Assembly (NCBI RefSeq): GCF_014268815.2 | Contig: NZ_JABWRE020000001.1 | Location: 997,001-1,061,000, forward strand | Length of the DNA stretch: 64,000 bases | Source of the DNA: Pseudomonas urmiensis | GTDB taxonomy: Bacteria > Pseudomonadota > Gammaproteobacteria > Pseudomonadales > Pseudomonadaceae | Direction of reading: 5' to 3' | Part shown: in pieces, positions 1 through 8,924 of the stretch | How positions within the stretch are numbered: position 1 is the first letter of the stretch | Layout of the letters: every line of letters begins with the position of its first letter | Notes under the pieces: generated by a model | Seen by the model: only the letters and a program-made list of their open reading frames with translations | What the model was told of the DNA's origin: nothing | Databases searched by the model: none | Made by a program: the position numbers and the translations under genes

Positions 1-666
1 GGTGAGAAACAGTGCGACCCAGCGCAGGATGGTGTGCAGTTCAGCACTCAGGTCGATGTTGAATTCGGGCCAGGTAGCCATGGTCGCCATCATCGCCTGG
101 AACCACAGCAGGCCAGCCACGCCCAGGCGGCGCAGGGCGCTGCGGTTTTCCCGGGCCAGTTGCTCGGCGGCCTGGTCGGGCTGGTACGGGTGGGCGGCAT
201 AGCCGATGTGGCGCAGCTCGGCCATCAGCTTGGACAGGGCCAGTTGGCGGTCGTCCCAGCTGATCAGCAAGCGATGGTTGGACAGGTTGAGTCGCGCATC
301 GGCGACCCCGTCCAGGTTGCGCAGGTGCTTTTCGATCAGCCAGCCACAGGCGGCGCAGCTGATGCCTTCGACCATCAGCGTCGCTTCGGCGAGGTCATCG
401 GCATGGTGCACGAAGGTCTGTTGTACATCGCTGCGGTCGTACAGCGCCAGTTCATCCTGCAACTGTTGCGGCAGGGCTTGGGGGTTGGCGCTGGTCTGGC
501 TGCGGTGTTGGTAATAGTGCTCAAGGCCGCCGGCAACGATGGATTCGGCCACCGCCTGGCAACCGGGGCAGCAGAATGCGCGGGGTTCACCAAGGACCAC
601 GGCGCTAAAGCGACTGCCGGCAGGGACGGGTAGGGCGCAGTGGTAGCAGGGGGTGGGCTGGGTCAC
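1..666 (-). CDS. ccoI: Cbb3 oxidase maturation copper-transporting P-type ATPase CcoI/FixI, N-terminal part (runs off the left edge)
   Basis: Reading the minus strand from a GTG at 666 gives an uninterrupted frame of 222 residues to the window edge. The protein begins with V-T-Q-P-T-P-C-Y-H-C and has a cysteine-rich segment with CYHC near residue 7 and FCCPGC near residue 40. A heavy-metal-associated domain with the metal site GISCAACG follows around residues 97-106. The first hydrophobic segment starts near residue 195. This is the N-terminal layout of CcoI/FixI, an inner-membrane ATPase that moves copper for assembly of the CuB centre of cbb3 oxidase. The catalytic domains lie outside the window. 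The gene follows ccoG and ccoH on the same strand but is separated from ccoH by about 280 bp of repeat DNA. There is no ATG near the start, so GTG is the best start, but it has no strong ribosome binding site. Confidence 0.9.
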   Translation of the reverse strand, partial: MTQPTPCYHCALPVPAGSRFSAVVLGEPRAFCCPGCQAVAESIVAGGLEHYYQHRSQTSANPQALPQQLQDELALYDRSDVQQTFVHHADDLAEATLMVEGISCAACGWLIEKHLRNLDGVADARLNLSNHRLLISWDDRQLALSKLMAELRHIGYAAHPYQPDQAAEQLARENRSALRRLGVAGLLWFQAMMATMATWPEFNIDLSAELHTILRWVALFLT

Positions 667-713
667 AGGTCTACTGCCTTGCACAATTTGCTTTGGAGGA
701 CGCGCATGCAGCT

Positions 714-911
714 CGCGTGGGAGCTAGGCGCGTGGAAGCTAGGCTCGTCGGAGCGAGGGTCGTGGAAGCGAGGCGCGTGGGAGCGGGCTTGCCCCGCGAT
801 AGCGTCAGTTCTGACACGCCCGTGGTCATGACTGACGCTATCGCGGGGCAAGCCCGCTCCCACGCGCCTCGCTCCCACGTGTCCAGCTCCCACGTGTCCC
901 GTGCCCACGCG
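714..911. repeat. REP palindrome flanked on both sides by inverted arrays of 15-bp repeats
   Basis: A perfect 38-bp inverted repeat (771-808 and 832-869) surrounds a 23-base spacer. It extends to 48-bp arms (761-808, 832-879) with one mismatch. The core contains the GCGGGCTTGCCCCGCGA signature of Pseudomonas REP elements. The left side carries four 15-bp units of the type CGCGTGGGAGCTAGG at 714-728, 729-743, 744-758 and 759-773, then merges into the REP. The right side carries units in the opposite orientation at 867-881, 882-896 and 897-911. The block fills most of the gap between ccoH and ccoI. Confidence 0.85.
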
Positions 912-943
912 GTGATGTACGCAAGCCGAGCTCATGGCATTAC

Positions 944-1471
944 TCACTGGTGACGCTCAGCCCCTTGCAGGGCCTCGTCACCCAGCTCCAGGGTCAGCCC
1001 ATGCTCGACCTTTTCCTCCTCGAACAAGCGCCAGACATGACCATCCTGGCTGCCCAGCAGCTCGACGAAACGCCGCCCCTCGACCTTGTCATCCAGTTGG
1101 CCGACATAGCGCCCCGGCTCGCTGCGTGCCAGCGTAACCTTGCGGTCTTTGTTCGGCTGGGTCGGCGAGATCAGGTTCAATTCCAGCGTCTGCGGATCGC
1201 TGTTACCGGTCAGGCGCAGCTCGACTTCGCCGGTCAGCTCGTCCAGGTACACCCGCGCCTTGAGGTTGAGGGTCTGCGCCAGCAGCTCGCGGTCCAGCGA
1301 GCGGTTGATGCCTTTGCCGGCTTCGTAGTAGTTGTCGTTGACCAGGTTGTCCGGGTTGCGCACGGCAATGCTGACCATGGTCAGGCTCAGGCACACCGAG
1401 GTGGTCAGGATGGCGATGATGATCCAGGGCCAGAGGTGCTTGTACCAGGGGCTGGTGGCGGTGGCAGGCAT
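944..1471 (-). CDS. ccoH: Cbb3 oxidase maturation protein CcoH/FixH
   Basis: This 175-residue protein has one N-terminal membrane anchor (residues about 12-35, WPWIIIAILTTSVCLSLTMV). It is followed by the FixH signature region with NPDNLVNDNYYEAGKGIN near residues 39-56 and a periplasmic beta-rich domain. FixH/CcoH acts with CcoG, CcoI and CcoS in assembly of cbb3-type cytochrome oxidase. The ATG at 1471 lies 11 bp after the ccoG stop. An AAGGA ribosome binding site overlaps that stop codon, so translation is probably coupled. Length and anchor position fit the family. Confidence 0.93.
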   Translation of the reverse strand: MPATATSPWYKHLWPWIIIAILTTSVCLSLTMVSIAVRNPDNLVNDNYYEAGKGINRSLDRELLAQTLNLKARVYLDELTGEVELRLTGNSDPQTLELNLISPTQPNKDRKVTLARSEPGRYVGQLDDKVEGRRFVELLGSQDGHVWRLFEEEKVEHGLTLELGDEALQGAERHQ

Positions 1472-1482
1472 GCAGCGATTCC

Positions 1483-2898
1483 TTAGCGTATTTGCGGGCC
1501 GATGAAACGGCTCTTGGCTTCAACCAGGGTGCCGTTGTCGTCGGCGTCCCTGAGGATGAACATGACTTCGTTGGTGGTCGAGGGCAACTGCTCGGGGGCA
1601 ACCGACAGCTGCACCGGCAGGCTGACGATATCACCGGCGGCAACGCGAATCTCGCGGTGGCCTTCAAGCTTCAGATCCGGCAGGCCAGTGGCGTCGAGCA
1701 CGTAGACGTGGTCGCGCTGATCCTTGTTCATCACCTTGAGGCTGTAGACGTTTTCGATCCGCCCCTGGGCGTTCTCGCGGTACAGCACGCGGTCCTTGCT
1801 GACATCGAAACCGACCAGCGAGCGGGTGGCGAAGGCTGTGGCCAGGGCGCCGATCATCACCAGCAACACCAGCGCATAGCCGATCAGGCGCGGGCGGGCC
1901 AGGTGGGTCTTCTGGCCCGACAGGTTGTGTTCGGTGGTATAGCTGATCAGGCCCCTGGGGTAGTTCATCTTGTCCATGATGCTGTCACAGGCGTCGATGC
2001 ACGCCGCGCAGCCGATGCACTCGATCTGCAGGCCGTCGCGGATGTCGATGCCGGTCGGGCAGACCTGCACGCACATGGTGCAGTCGATGCAGTCGCCCAG
2101 GCCCTTGGCCTTATAGTCGAGGTCTTTCTTGCGTGGGCCACGGGTTTCGCCGCGCCGCGGGTCGTAGGAGACGATCAGCGTGTCCTTGTCGAACATCACG
2201 CTCTGGAAGCGCGCATATGGGCACATGTACACGCACACTTGCTCGCGCAGCCAGCCGGCATTGCCATAGGTGGCCAGGGTGAAGAAACCAACCCAGAAGT
2301 AGGCCCAGCCGTCGGCTTGGCCGGTGAAAAACTCAATCACCAGTTCGCGAATGGGCGAGAAGTAGCCGACGAAGGTCACCCCGGTGACGAAGCCGATCAG
2401 CAGCCACATGCTGTGCTTGGCCGTCTTGCGCAGCAGCTTGTTGGCGCTCATCGGTGCGCGGTCGAGTTTCATGCGTTGGTTGCGGTCGCCTTCGGTGACC
2501 TTTTCGCACCACATGAAGATCCAGGTCCAGACGCTCTGCGGGCAGGTGTAACCGCACCAGACGCGGCCGGCGAACACGGTGATGAAGAACAGGCCGAAAG
2601 CGGCGACGATGAGGATCCCGGAGAGCAGGATGAAGTCTTGCGGCCAGATGGTCGCACCAAAGATGTAGAACTTGCGCTCAGGCAGGTTCCACCAGACTGC
2701 CTGGTGACCGCCCCAGTTCAGCCACACGGTGCCGAAGTAGAGCAGGAACAGGACAGCACCGCCGACCATGCGCAGGCGGCGGAACACTCCGGTGAAGGCA
2801 CGGGTGTAGATTTTTTCACGGGCAGCGTAGAGGTCGACAGAGTCCTTTCCTTGTTTGGCAGGCGGGGTGACATCATGTACCGGAATTTGCTTGCTCAT
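1483..2898 (-). CDS. ccoG: Cbb3 oxidase accessory protein CcoG/FixG (Fe-S, copper chaperone step)
   Basis: This 471-residue membrane protein carries several transmembrane segments and two ferredoxin-type cysteine clusters: DCIDCTMCVQVCP and IECIGCAACIDACD near residues 265-310. A C-terminal immunoglobulin-like periplasmic domain follows. CcoG is needed for cbb3 oxidase biogenesis and is thought to reduce copper for delivery to the catalytic subunit. I chose the ATG at 2898 (MSKQIPV), which stands 7 bases after GGGA. An ATG at 2901 and a TTG at 2904 are in frame, but their spacing to the GGGA is too short. It is the first gene of a ccoG-ccoH-ccoI transcription unit that is led by a perfect Anr box. 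Confidence 0.95.
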   Translation of the reverse strand: MSKQIPVHDVTPPAKQGKDSVDLYAAREKIYTRAFTGVFRRLRMVGGAVLFLLYFGTVWLNWGGHQAVWWNLPERKFYIFGATIWPQDFILLSGILIVAAFGLFFITVFAGRVWCGYTCPQSVWTWIFMWCEKVTEGDRNQRMKLDRAPMSANKLLRKTAKHSMWLLIGFVTGVTFVGYFSPIRELVIEFFTGQADGWAYFWVGFFTLATYGNAGWLREQVCVYMCPYARFQSVMFDKDTLIVSYDPRRGETRGPRKKDLDYKAKGLGDCIDCTMCVQVCPTGIDIRDGLQIECIGCAACIDACDSIMDKMNYPRGLISYTTEHNLSGQKTHLARPRLIGYALVLLVMIGALATAFATRSLVGFDVSKDRVLYRENAQGRIENVYSLKVMNKDQRDHVYVLDATGLPDLKLEGHREIRVAAGDIVSLPVQLSVAPEQLPSTTNEVMFILRDADDNGTLVEAKSRFIGPQIR

Positions 2899-3063
2899 CA
2901 TCAAGTCCCACGGCAGTGGTAAATGCCGCGGCTAGTGCATGCCGGCCGCGGTCAGGTGTAGTAGGCGCCTGCGAGCATGATACGCCCGTCGTGGCGCCTA
3001 GGTTCACCCTGCGACTTTTGGTCGCATTGGGTAAAGTGCTGGGTTGGTGTATGCGCTGTTCAT

Positions 3064-3077
3064 TTGATGTGGATCAA
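3064..3077 (-). promoter_or_regulatory. Anr/FNR box upstream of ccoG
   Basis: TTGAT-GTGG-ATCAA is a perfect match to the FNR/Anr consensus TTGAT-N4-ATCAA. It lies about 165 bp upstream of the ccoG start, in the 217-bp gap before the metallophosphoesterase gene. An 8-bp inverted repeat (TAGGCGCC at 2962-2969 with GGCGCCTA at 2993-3000) lies between the box and ccoG, in what would be the 5' leader. The box predicts induction of ccoGHI at low oxygen. Confidence 0.85.
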
Positions 3078-3115
3078 TTGACAGTCCACATGAACATTGC
3101 GTTTAGTTGCTGCCT

Positions 3116-4111
3116 TCATGGCTTATACAGTTGCAGCTGGTCGATCTCCTCGGCTGAGCGCCAGTCGTTGCCTCGCACCAGGCGTACGCTCAGGCTGTCG
3201 GCGCTGTCGTTTAGTTCTGCGACCAGGTAGGTGCTCTGCGAGGCTGAGCCACTCAGGTAAAGGGGGATTGAGCCAACGGCCCTCGTGTCTCGATAAAAAC
3301 GACCAGCCTCGCGGTGCAGGTGCCCGGCAAAGACAGCATCGACGCGGTAGTGCGCAATCATCGCGCGGAACCGGTTGCGTTCCTCTTGGCTGGCCCATTC
3401 GTTGGGCTTATGCAGGTTCAGCAGGATGATCTGCCCGCTATCGTAGGCTTCCTGTAATTGGCCTTCGAGCCACTGCAACGAGCCACTGATATCGAAGCGA
3501 TGGCGATGCTCGAGCGGCCAGGCCCAACCGCTTTGAAAGCCCAGCTCATAGGTGGGTTCGTTATTGAGCTGGATCAGGCGAACCCTGCCGAAATTCATGC
3601 TGTAGGCCAGGCTGCCGCTGTAATGGGTCTGCTGAAGATCTGTAATGGCGCTGATGTCCATGGTGTCGACCCGCTCACGGTGGTGATCGATCAGGTCCAG
3701 GATGCTGTCGCGGGCGGCACCGTTGTTGAAGGTCGTGTTGTTCTCGTAATCGTGGTTGCCCAGGCCGAAGTAGTAATTGTCCTGCAAGTGCCGCTCAAGG
3801 ATCGGATACAGCACCTTGCGTTGCCAGCCGTGCCCATAGGCCGTCATGTCGCCGTTGATCATCACCGGTATTGCCGTGCCGCCCATATGGGTGCGGTAGT
3901 CGGCAATATTGGCGTACTGCTGGTTGATCAGTTGCGCCGATTCCTGGTCCCGGTCGGCAGCGCTTTGCTCCAGGTTCAAATCCGAAGCTGGCGTCCACGG
4001 GTACTGGGGGTCTGAGGCGAAGACGAACGCGCGCGGTGTAGCGCGGTTGCCATGGCGGCCGGGCCGTTTGGGCGGCAGAACGGTTTCGAAGCGTCGATCC
4101 AGATCAGTCAT
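3116..4111 (-). CDS. Calcineurin-like metallophosphoesterase
   Basis: This 331-residue protein shows the metallophosphoesterase motif series in order: FASDPQYPW near residue 33, NGDM near 88, GLGNHDYE near 119, a conserved LNLHKPNEW near 243, and FAGHLHRE near 273. The first motif reads D-P-Q where the classical family has D-x-H. No signal peptide is evident from the chosen start. The start is the ATG at 4111 (MTDLDRRF), preceded by GGGAGC; the longer open frame upstream is not needed. The substrate cannot be inferred. The gene lies between ccoP and ccoG on the same strand but is flanked by a hairpin upstream and by the ccoG promoter downstream, so a link to oxidase assembly is only positional. 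Confidence 0.85.
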   Translation of the reverse strand: MTDLDRRFETVLPPKRPGRHGNRATPRAFVFASDPQYPWTPASDLNLEQSAADRDQESAQLINQQYANIADYRTHMGGTAIPVMINGDMTAYGHGWQRKVLYPILERHLQDNYYFGLGNHDYENNTTFNNGAARDSILDLIDHHRERVDTMDISAITDLQQTHYSGSLAYSMNFGRVRLIQLNNEPTYELGFQSGWAWPLEHRHRFDISGSLQWLEGQLQEAYDSGQIILLNLHKPNEWASQEERNRFRAMIAHYRVDAVFAGHLHREAGRFYRDTRAVGSIPLYLSGSASQSTYLVAELNDSADSLSVRLVRGNDWRSAEEIDQLQLYKP

Positions 4112-4233
4112 GCAAGCTCCCTCTTGGTAAGTCAGGCGGTACGCCTGGCTGGAGGGAGTGTTGAGAGGGGAGTGACGGGGCAGAAGCCGGAAGCTGTTCC
4201 TGTAAGGGTGCGATTGCCGGGCTCGGTCGAATC

Positions 4234-4273
4234 CGCAACGGCCCTTCCGGTTGGAAGCGGCAGGGCCGTTGCG
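4234..4273 (-). terminator. Hairpin after ccoP copy 1
   Basis: A perfect 11-bp inverted repeat (CGCAACGGCCC at 4234-4244, GGGCCGTTGCG at 4263-4273) starts 6 bases after the ccoP stop codon. There is no clear T tract, so it is either a weak intrinsic terminator or an mRNA 3' stabiliser for ccoNOQP copy 1. Confidence 0.6.
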
Positions 4274-4278
4274 CAAGA

Positions 4279-5259
4279 TCACTCGGCTTGCTCGGTGGTT
4301 TGCTCCTGGTGCGACAGGCTGTAGACGTAGGCCGCCAGCAGGTGCACCTTGTCATTGCCCTGCAGCTCAGCCTGGGCCGGCATCTGGCCTTGGCGGCCAT
4401 AGCGGATGGTCTGCTGCAACTGGGCGAAGCTTGAGCCGTAGATGAATGCCTGCGGATGGGTCAGGTCAGGCGCACCCATGGCCGGCGTACCCTTGGCTTC
4501 AGGCCCGTGGCAGGCGACGCAGTTGGCGGCGAAGATCTTCTGGCCATTGGCAGCATCGGCCTTGATCCCTTCCGGCAGCTTGCGCCCGTCCAGATTGGTC
4601 AGTACGTAGGCGGCGACATCGGCCACGCCTTGCTCGCCAATGACCTCGGCCCAGGCCGGCATCACCCCGTGACGACCATTCATGATGGTGGTCTTGATGG
4701 TTTCCGGCTCGCCACCCCAGCGCCAATCCTTGTCGGTCAGGTTGGGGAAGCCATACGAGCCCTTGGCATCCGAGCCGTGGCACACCGAGCAGTTGGAGGC
4801 AAACAGCCGCCCGCCCATTTTCAGCGCTTGAGGATCCTTGGCCACCTCTTCGATCGGCATGGCGGCGAACTTGGCGAAGATCGGCCCGAAGCGGGCATCG
4901 GCCTTGGCCATTTCTTTTTCCCACTCATGCACGCCGGTCCAGCCTGGCTCGCCGTTGGCGAACTCGGTCTGCTTGTCGGTATCCAGGTAGCTGTAGCCTG
5001 GCAGCACGCCTTTCCAGTTGCCCAGGCCGGGGTACAGCACCAGGTAACCGAGGGCGAAGATGATGGTGCCGACGAACAGCCAGAACCACCACTTGGGCAG
5101 CGGGTTGTCGTATTCCTCGATCCCGTCGAAGGCATGCCCGACGGTCTCGTCGGTGACCTCTTCGCGCTGGCCCTTGCGGGTCGACAGCAACAGCCAGGTC
5201 AGGGCGAAGATAGTGCCCAACGTCAGGACTGTGACGTACAGACTCCAGAAGGTTGTCAT
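4279..5259 (-). CDS. ccoP1: Cytochrome c oxidase cbb3-type subunit III (dihaem CcoP), copy 1
   Basis: This 326-residue subunit has an N-terminal hydrophobic segment (about residues 4-25), a second one at about 57-77, and two class I cytochrome c domains with haem sites CSVCH near residue 157 and CVACH near residue 247. CcoP passes electrons from soluble c-type cytochromes to the catalytic core. Its ATG overlaps the ccoQ stop by 4 bases (ATGA). It is closest to ccoG, the position of ccoP1 in P. aeruginosa as I recall it. Compared with the second copy it has about 13 extra residues, mostly in the linker after GVLPGY and at the C-terminus. Confidence 0.97.
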   Translation of the reverse strand: MTTFWSLYVTVLTLGTIFALTWLLLSTRKGQREEVTDETVGHAFDGIEEYDNPLPKWWFWLFVGTIIFALGYLVLYPGLGNWKGVLPGYSYLDTDKQTEFANGEPGWTGVHEWEKEMAKADARFGPIFAKFAAMPIEEVAKDPQALKMGGRLFASNCSVCHGSDAKGSYGFPNLTDKDWRWGGEPETIKTTIMNGRHGVMPAWAEVIGEQGVADVAAYVLTNLDGRKLPEGIKADAANGQKIFAANCVACHGPEAKGTPAMGAPDLTHPQAFIYGSSFAQLQQTIRYGRQGQMPAQAELQGNDKVHLLAAYVYSLSHQEQTTEQAE

Positions 5260-5465
5260 TCTTGTTTGCTCCCAGAAGCTTTCTCTTGCGCTTTAGCGTG
5301 CGCTTGCTCGACGTGCCGGCTGGCCTTGGGATCGTCCGCGAAGGGCAGTTGGGTGGCTTCGTCGAACTCCTTCTTGCGCCGTGGGTTGAACACCCACAGG
5401 GCCAGGCCGACAAAGGCCACCATCACCACAACGGTGCCCAGGCCGCGGATCATTCCGATATCCAT
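5256..5465 (-). CDS. ccoQ1: Cbb3 oxidase subunit CcoQ, copy 1
   Basis: This small protein of 69 residues has one transmembrane helix ([19 protein letters not shown]) followed by [11 protein letters not shown] and a charged tail. That is the CcoQ/FixQ layout, a subunit that stabilises the assembled oxidase. It lies 5 bases after ccoO and overlaps ccoP by 4 bases. The start is the ATG at 5465 (MDIGMIRG); the longer reading frames through this stretch are shadows. Confidence 0.93.
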   Translation of the reverse strand: MDIGMIRGLGTVVVMVAFVGLALWVFNPRRKKEFDEATQLPFADDPKASRHVEQAHAKAQEKASGSKQE

Positions 5466-5470
5466 CAGCG

Positions 5471-6079
5471 TCACCGTTTGCTCTTGATGATGGTGCCAAG
5501 GCCTTGCAGGTACGCCACCAGGGCGTCCATCTCGGTCTTGCCCTTGACCGCGTCGGCGGCGCCGGCAATGTCGGCGTCGGTGTACGGCACGCCCAGGGTG
5601 CGCAGTACTTCGAGCTTCTTCGCGGTGTCCTTGCCGTCGAGCTTGTGCTCGACCAGCCACGGGTAGGACGGCATCTTCGACTCCGGCACCACGTTGCGCG
5701 GGTTGTACAGGTGCGCGCGGTGCCAGTCATCGGAGTAGCGCCCACCCACCCTGGCCAAGTCCGGACCGGTACGCTTGGAGCCCCACAGGAACGGGTGATC
5801 CCAGACGCTTTCACCGGCCACCGAATAGTGGCCATAACGCTCGGTTTCGGCGCGGAACGGGCGAATCATCTGCGAGTGACAACCCACGCAACCTTCGCGG
5901 ATATAGATATCGCGCCCTTCCAGTTCCAGCGCAGTGCGCGGCTTCATGCCTTCGACCGGCTTGTTGGTGACGTCCTGGAAAAACAGCGGGACGATCTGGG
6001 TCAGGCCGCCAATGCTCACGGCAATGACCATGAAGAAGGCCAACAGGCCGATATTCTTCTCGACTGCTTCATGCTTCAT
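5471..6079 (-). CDS. ccoO1: Cytochrome c oxidase cbb3-type subunit II (monohaem CcoO), copy 1
   Basis: This 202-residue protein has an N-terminal anchor ([23 protein letters not shown]) and one haem c site, [12 protein letters not shown], near residues 62-73, with the distal Met region downstream (SKMPSYPWL). CcoO takes electrons from CcoP to CcoN. It starts inside the stop codon of ccoN (TGATG, one shared base), indicating tight translational coupling. It is nearly identical to the second copy over long stretches. Confidence 0.97.
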   Translation of the reverse strand: MKHEAVEKNIGLLAFFMVIAVSIGGLTQIVPLFFQDVTNKPVEGMKPRTALELEGRDIYIREGCVGCHSQMIRPFRAETERYGHYSVAGESVWDHPFLWGSKRTGPDLARVGGRYSDDWHRAHLYNPRNVVPESKMPSYPWLVEHKLDGKDTAKKLEVLRTLGVPYTDADIAGAADAVKGKTEMDALVAYLQGLGTIIKSKR

Positions 6080-7521
6080 CAGTGGGCTCCCACGACGACG
6101 ATCTTGGCGGCTTCTTCCGCTTGCGTGGCATCAGCGGCACGTACCGTGCGCAACACGTTGTAGGCCATCAGCAACATCCCCGAGGCGAAGAACGCACCGC
6201 CCAGGGCGCGGACGATATAGCCCGGATGGCTGGCCTGCAGCGCCTCGACGAACGAGTAGGTGAGCGTGCCGTCATCGTTGATCGCGCGCCACATCAGGCC
6301 TTGGGTGATGCCGTTGACCCACATCGAGGCGATGTACAGCACAGTGCCGATGGTCGCCAGCCAGAAGTGCGCGTTGATCAGCCCGACGCTGTGCATCTGC
6401 GCCCGGCCGTAGAGCTTGGGAATCATGTGATACACAGCGCCAATCGAGATCATCGCAACCCAACCGAGGGCGCCAGCGTGGACGTGGCCGATGGTCCAGT
6501 CGGTGTAGTGCGACAGCGAGTTGACTGTCTTGATCGCCATCATCGGCCCTTCGAAGGTCGACATGCCGTAGAACGCCAGCGACACCACCAAAAAGCGCAG
6601 GATCGGGTCGGTGCGCAGTTTGTGCCAGGCTCCCGACAGGGTCATCATGCCGTTGATCATGCCGCCCCAGCTGGGCGCCAGGAGGATGATCGACATGACC
6701 ATGCCCAGCGACTGCGCCCAGTCAGGCAGCGCGGTGTAGTGCAGGTGGTGCGGGCCGGCCCAGATGTACAGGGTGATCAGTGCCCAGAAGTGGACGATCG
6801 ACAGGCGATAGGAGTAGATCGGCCGCTCGGCTTGCTTGGGTACGAAGTAGTACATCATGCCCAGGAAGCCCGTGGTCAGGAAGAAGCCCACGGCGTTGTG
6901 CCCGTACCACCACTGGATCATCGCGTCGGTTGCGCCGGCATACGCCGAATACGACTTGAACAGGCTGACCGGCAGCGAGATGTGATTGACGATGTGCAGC
7001 ATCGCGGTGACCACGATGAACGCGCCATAGAACCAGTTACCAACATAAATGTGCTTGGTCTTGCGCTTGACGATGGTGCCGAAGAACACCAGCGCGTAGG
7101 TGACCCAGACGATGGCCAGCAGGATCGCGATCGGCCACTCGAGCTCGGCATATTCCTTGGTGGTGGTGTAGCCCATCGGCAGGGTGATCAGCGCACCGAC
7201 GATCACCGCCTGCCAACCCCAGAAGGTGAAGGCGGCCATGCTGTCGGAGATCAGCCGGGTCTGGCAGGTGCGCTGCACCACATAGTAGGAGGTGGCGAAC
7301 AGTGCACAGCCTCCGAAGGCGAAGATCACCAGGTTGGTGTGCAGTGGGCGCAGGCGTCCGAAGCTCGTCCATGGCAGGTCCAGGTTAAGCTGCGGCCATA
7401 CCAGTTGCGAGGCGATGAAGACGCCCAGGCCCATGCCAAGGATCCCCCAGACCACCGTCATGATGGCGAACTGGCGGACGACCTTATAGTTATAAGCAGT
7501 CGGACTGATTGCTGTGCTCAT
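6079..7521 (-). CDS. ccoN1: Cytochrome c oxidase cbb3-type subunit I (CcoN, catalytic), copy 1
   Basis: This 480-residue haem-copper oxidase catalytic subunit has many transmembrane helices. It contains the CuB histidine region [15 protein letters not shown], the [11 protein letters not shown] segment and the haem-ligand stretch [10 protein letters not shown]. It reduces O2 to water with high affinity and pumps protons. The start is the ATG at 7521 ([13 protein letters not shown]). The frame is open for another 112 codons upstream, but that part has no family similarity and crosses the promoter region. The upstream 461 bp carries no recognisable Anr box, unlike copy 2. Confidence 0.97.
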   Translation of the reverse strand: MSTAISPTAYNYKVVRQFAIMTVVWGILGMGLGVFIASQLVWPQLNLDLPWTSFGRLRPLHTNLVIFAFGGCALFATSYYVVQRTCQTRLISDSMAAFTFWGWQAVIVGALITLPMGYTTTKEYAELEWPIAILLAIVWVTYALVFFGTIVKRKTKHIYVGNWFYGAFIVVTAMLHIVNHISLPVSLFKSYSAYAGATDAMIQWWYGHNAVGFFLTTGFLGMMYYFVPKQAERPIYSYRLSIVHFWALITLYIWAGPHHLHYTALPDWAQSLGMVMSIILLAPSWGGMINGMMTLSGAWHKLRTDPILRFLVVSLAFYGMSTFEGPMMAIKTVNSLSHYTDWTIGHVHAGALGWVAMISIGAVYHMIPKLYGRAQMHSVGLINAHFWLATIGTVLYIASMWVNGITQGLMWRAINDDGTLTYSFVEALQASHPGYIVRALGGAFFASGMLLMAYNVLRTVRAADATQAEEAAKIVVVGAH

Positions 7522-7677
7522 TCTAAGGTTCCACGGTTTGGGTAGTTCTTGTTGGTTGAAAAATCGGCGCCAGTATCGGTAACCCCTAGGGTTATGGCAA
7601 CGCAAGGATCCTTGCGCCGACCCGTGTCCAGGCCCTCTCACCGCCGTCCCGCGGTTGTCGGGTTCGGAGGATTGTAC

Positions 7678-7693
7678 ACAAATAAATATTTGT
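7678..7693. promoter_or_regulatory. A/T-rich operator-like palindrome upstream of ccoN copy 1
   Basis: ACAAATA-AA-TATTTGT is a perfect 7+7 bp palindrome about 160 bp upstream of ccoN copy 1, inside a short A/T-rich island. Imperfect outer arms TGTACAC and GTGTACC extend the dyad. On the minus strand a TACAAT hexamer, resembling a -10 element, lies at its downstream edge (7671-7676). It may be a regulator site or part of the promoter. The protein that binds it is unknown to me. Confidence 0.4.
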
Positions 7694-7913
7694 AATGTGT
7701 ACCGTTTTTCACCTTTTTCTGATCGATCGGTCAAGCTTTTTTTCGAGGGCCAGGGCACGCAAGACATCATCCCAAAGCCGTAGGTAAAGCGTTCCAAAGT
7801 TCTGCGCAGCCTCAGGCCATGCGCCGCGTCGCAGACCGGCGCACGATGCGCGGTCACTTGGGCAACAAGCTTAGTTCTGTTCGAGGGGGGTGCAAGGGGG
7901 AGGGGGGAAACGC

Positions 7914-7968
7914 ATCGCGGGGCAAGCCTGCTCCCACGTTGTGCGTGAGAGCGGGCTTGCCCCGCGAT
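7914..7968. repeat. REP palindrome after ccoP copy 2
   Basis: Two 24-base arms (7914-7937 and 7945-7968, two mismatches) surround a 7-base loop. They carry the ATCGCGGGGCAAGCC REP core also seen near position 800. The element begins 14 bases after the ccoP copy 2 stop codon and may serve as a terminator or mRNA stabiliser between the two oxidase operons. Confidence 0.85.
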
Positions 7969-7982
7969 AAGGCTTGCGGCGA

Positions 7983-8924
7983 TTACTTGGCGGTTACAGT
8001 CTCAGCAGGCTCCTCTTGCGACAGGCTATACACATAAGCGGCCAGCAGATGCACCTTGTCATGCCCCTGAATCTCTTCCTGGGCCGGCATCTGCCCCTGG
8101 CGACCATAGCGAATGGTCTGTTGCAGCTGGGCAAAGCTCGACCCATAGATGAACGCCTGTGGGTGAGTCAGGTCAGGCGCGCCCATCACTGGCGTGCCCT
8201 TGCCTTCAGGCCCATGACACGCCACGCAGTTGGCGGCAAAGATCTCCTGGCCCTTGAGCGGATCAGCCTTGACCCCTTGCGGCAGGCTGCGACCATCCAT
8301 GCGGGTCAGCACGAACGCCGCCACATCGGCTACGCCCTGCTCACCGATCACCTCGGACCACGCCGGCATGACGCCATGGCGGCCGCCCATGATCGAGGCC
8401 TTGATGGTTTCCGGCTCGCCGCCCCAGCGCCAATCCTTGTCGGTCAGGTTGGGAAAGCCATAGGCGCCCTTGGCGTCCGAGCCGTGGCACACCGAGCAGT
8501 TGGAGGCGAACAGCCGGCTGCCCATCTTCAGCGCCTGCGGATCCTTGGCCACTTCCTCCACCGGCATGGCGGCGAACTTGGCGAAGATCGGGCCGAAGCG
8601 GGCGTCGGCCTTGTCCATTTCCTTCTGCCATTCCTTCACTTGCGTCCAGCCGTCCTGATAGCCGGGCAGTACGCCTTTCCAGTTGCCCAGGCCCGGATAC
8701 AGGATCAGGTAGCCGACGCCAAAGGCCAGGGTGCCGACGAACAGCCAGAACCACCATTTGGGCAACGGGTTGTCGTACTCCTCGATGCCATCGAAGGCGT
8801 GGCCCATGGTCTGGTCGGTGGTGTCCTTGCTCTGGCCCTTGCGGGTGCCGAGCAGCAACCAGGTCAGGCCGATCAGGCTGCCGAGGGTCAGTACGCTGAT
8901 GTACGTACTCCAGAAGGTGGTCAT
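7983..8924 (-). CDS. ccoP2: Cytochrome c oxidase cbb3-type subunit III (dihaem CcoP), copy 2
   Basis: This 313-residue dihaem subunit has haem sites CSVCH near residue 149 and CVACH near residue 239, and two N-terminal hydrophobic segments. The ATG at 8924 overlaps the ccoQ stop by 4 bases, as in copy 1. It is closely similar to copy 1 but lacks a stretch after GVLPGY (copy 1: [17 protein letters not shown]). It is the last gene of an operon preceded by an Anr box, so it is expected to be most active at low oxygen. Confidence 0.97.
   Translation of the reverse strand: MTTFWSTYISVLTLGSLIGLTWLLLGTRKGQSKDTTDQTMGHAFDGIEEYDNPLPKWWFWLFVGTLAFGVGYLILYPGLGNWKGVLPGYQDGWTQVKEWQKEMDKADARFGPIFAKFAAMPVEEVAKDPQALKMGSRLFASNCSVCHGSDAKGAYGFPNLTDKDWRWGGEPETIKASIMGGRHGVMPAWSEVIGEQGVADVAAFVLTRMDGRSLPQGVKADPLKGQEIFAANCVACHGPEGKGTPVMGAPDLTHPQAFIYGSSFAQLQQTIRYGRQGQMPAQEEIQGHDKVHLLAAYVYSLSQEEPAETVTAK

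Larger units (their letters stand above)
7522..7982. other. Inter-operon region between ccoP copy 2 and ccoN copy 1
   Basis: This 461-bp gap holds the leader and promoter of ccoN copy 1, an A/T-rich palindrome at 7678-7693, a G-rich stretch (runs of five to six G, 7885-7907) and a REP palindrome at 7914-7968. I see no gene in it. The short open frames crossing it have no family features. Confidence 0.7.

Noticed and set aside
693..953. Plus-strand frame with a repeating pentapeptide pattern (RVGAR/RVEAR type)
   Set aside because: The pattern is only the translation of the 15-bp DNA repeats next to the REP; it has no ribosome binding site or family similarity.
7719..7736. Possible FNR site (CTGATCGATCGGTCAAG) before ccoN copy 1
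   Set aside because: Half-sites TGAT and GTCA are spaced by 6 bases instead of 4, and one half is imperfect, so it does not fit the consensus.
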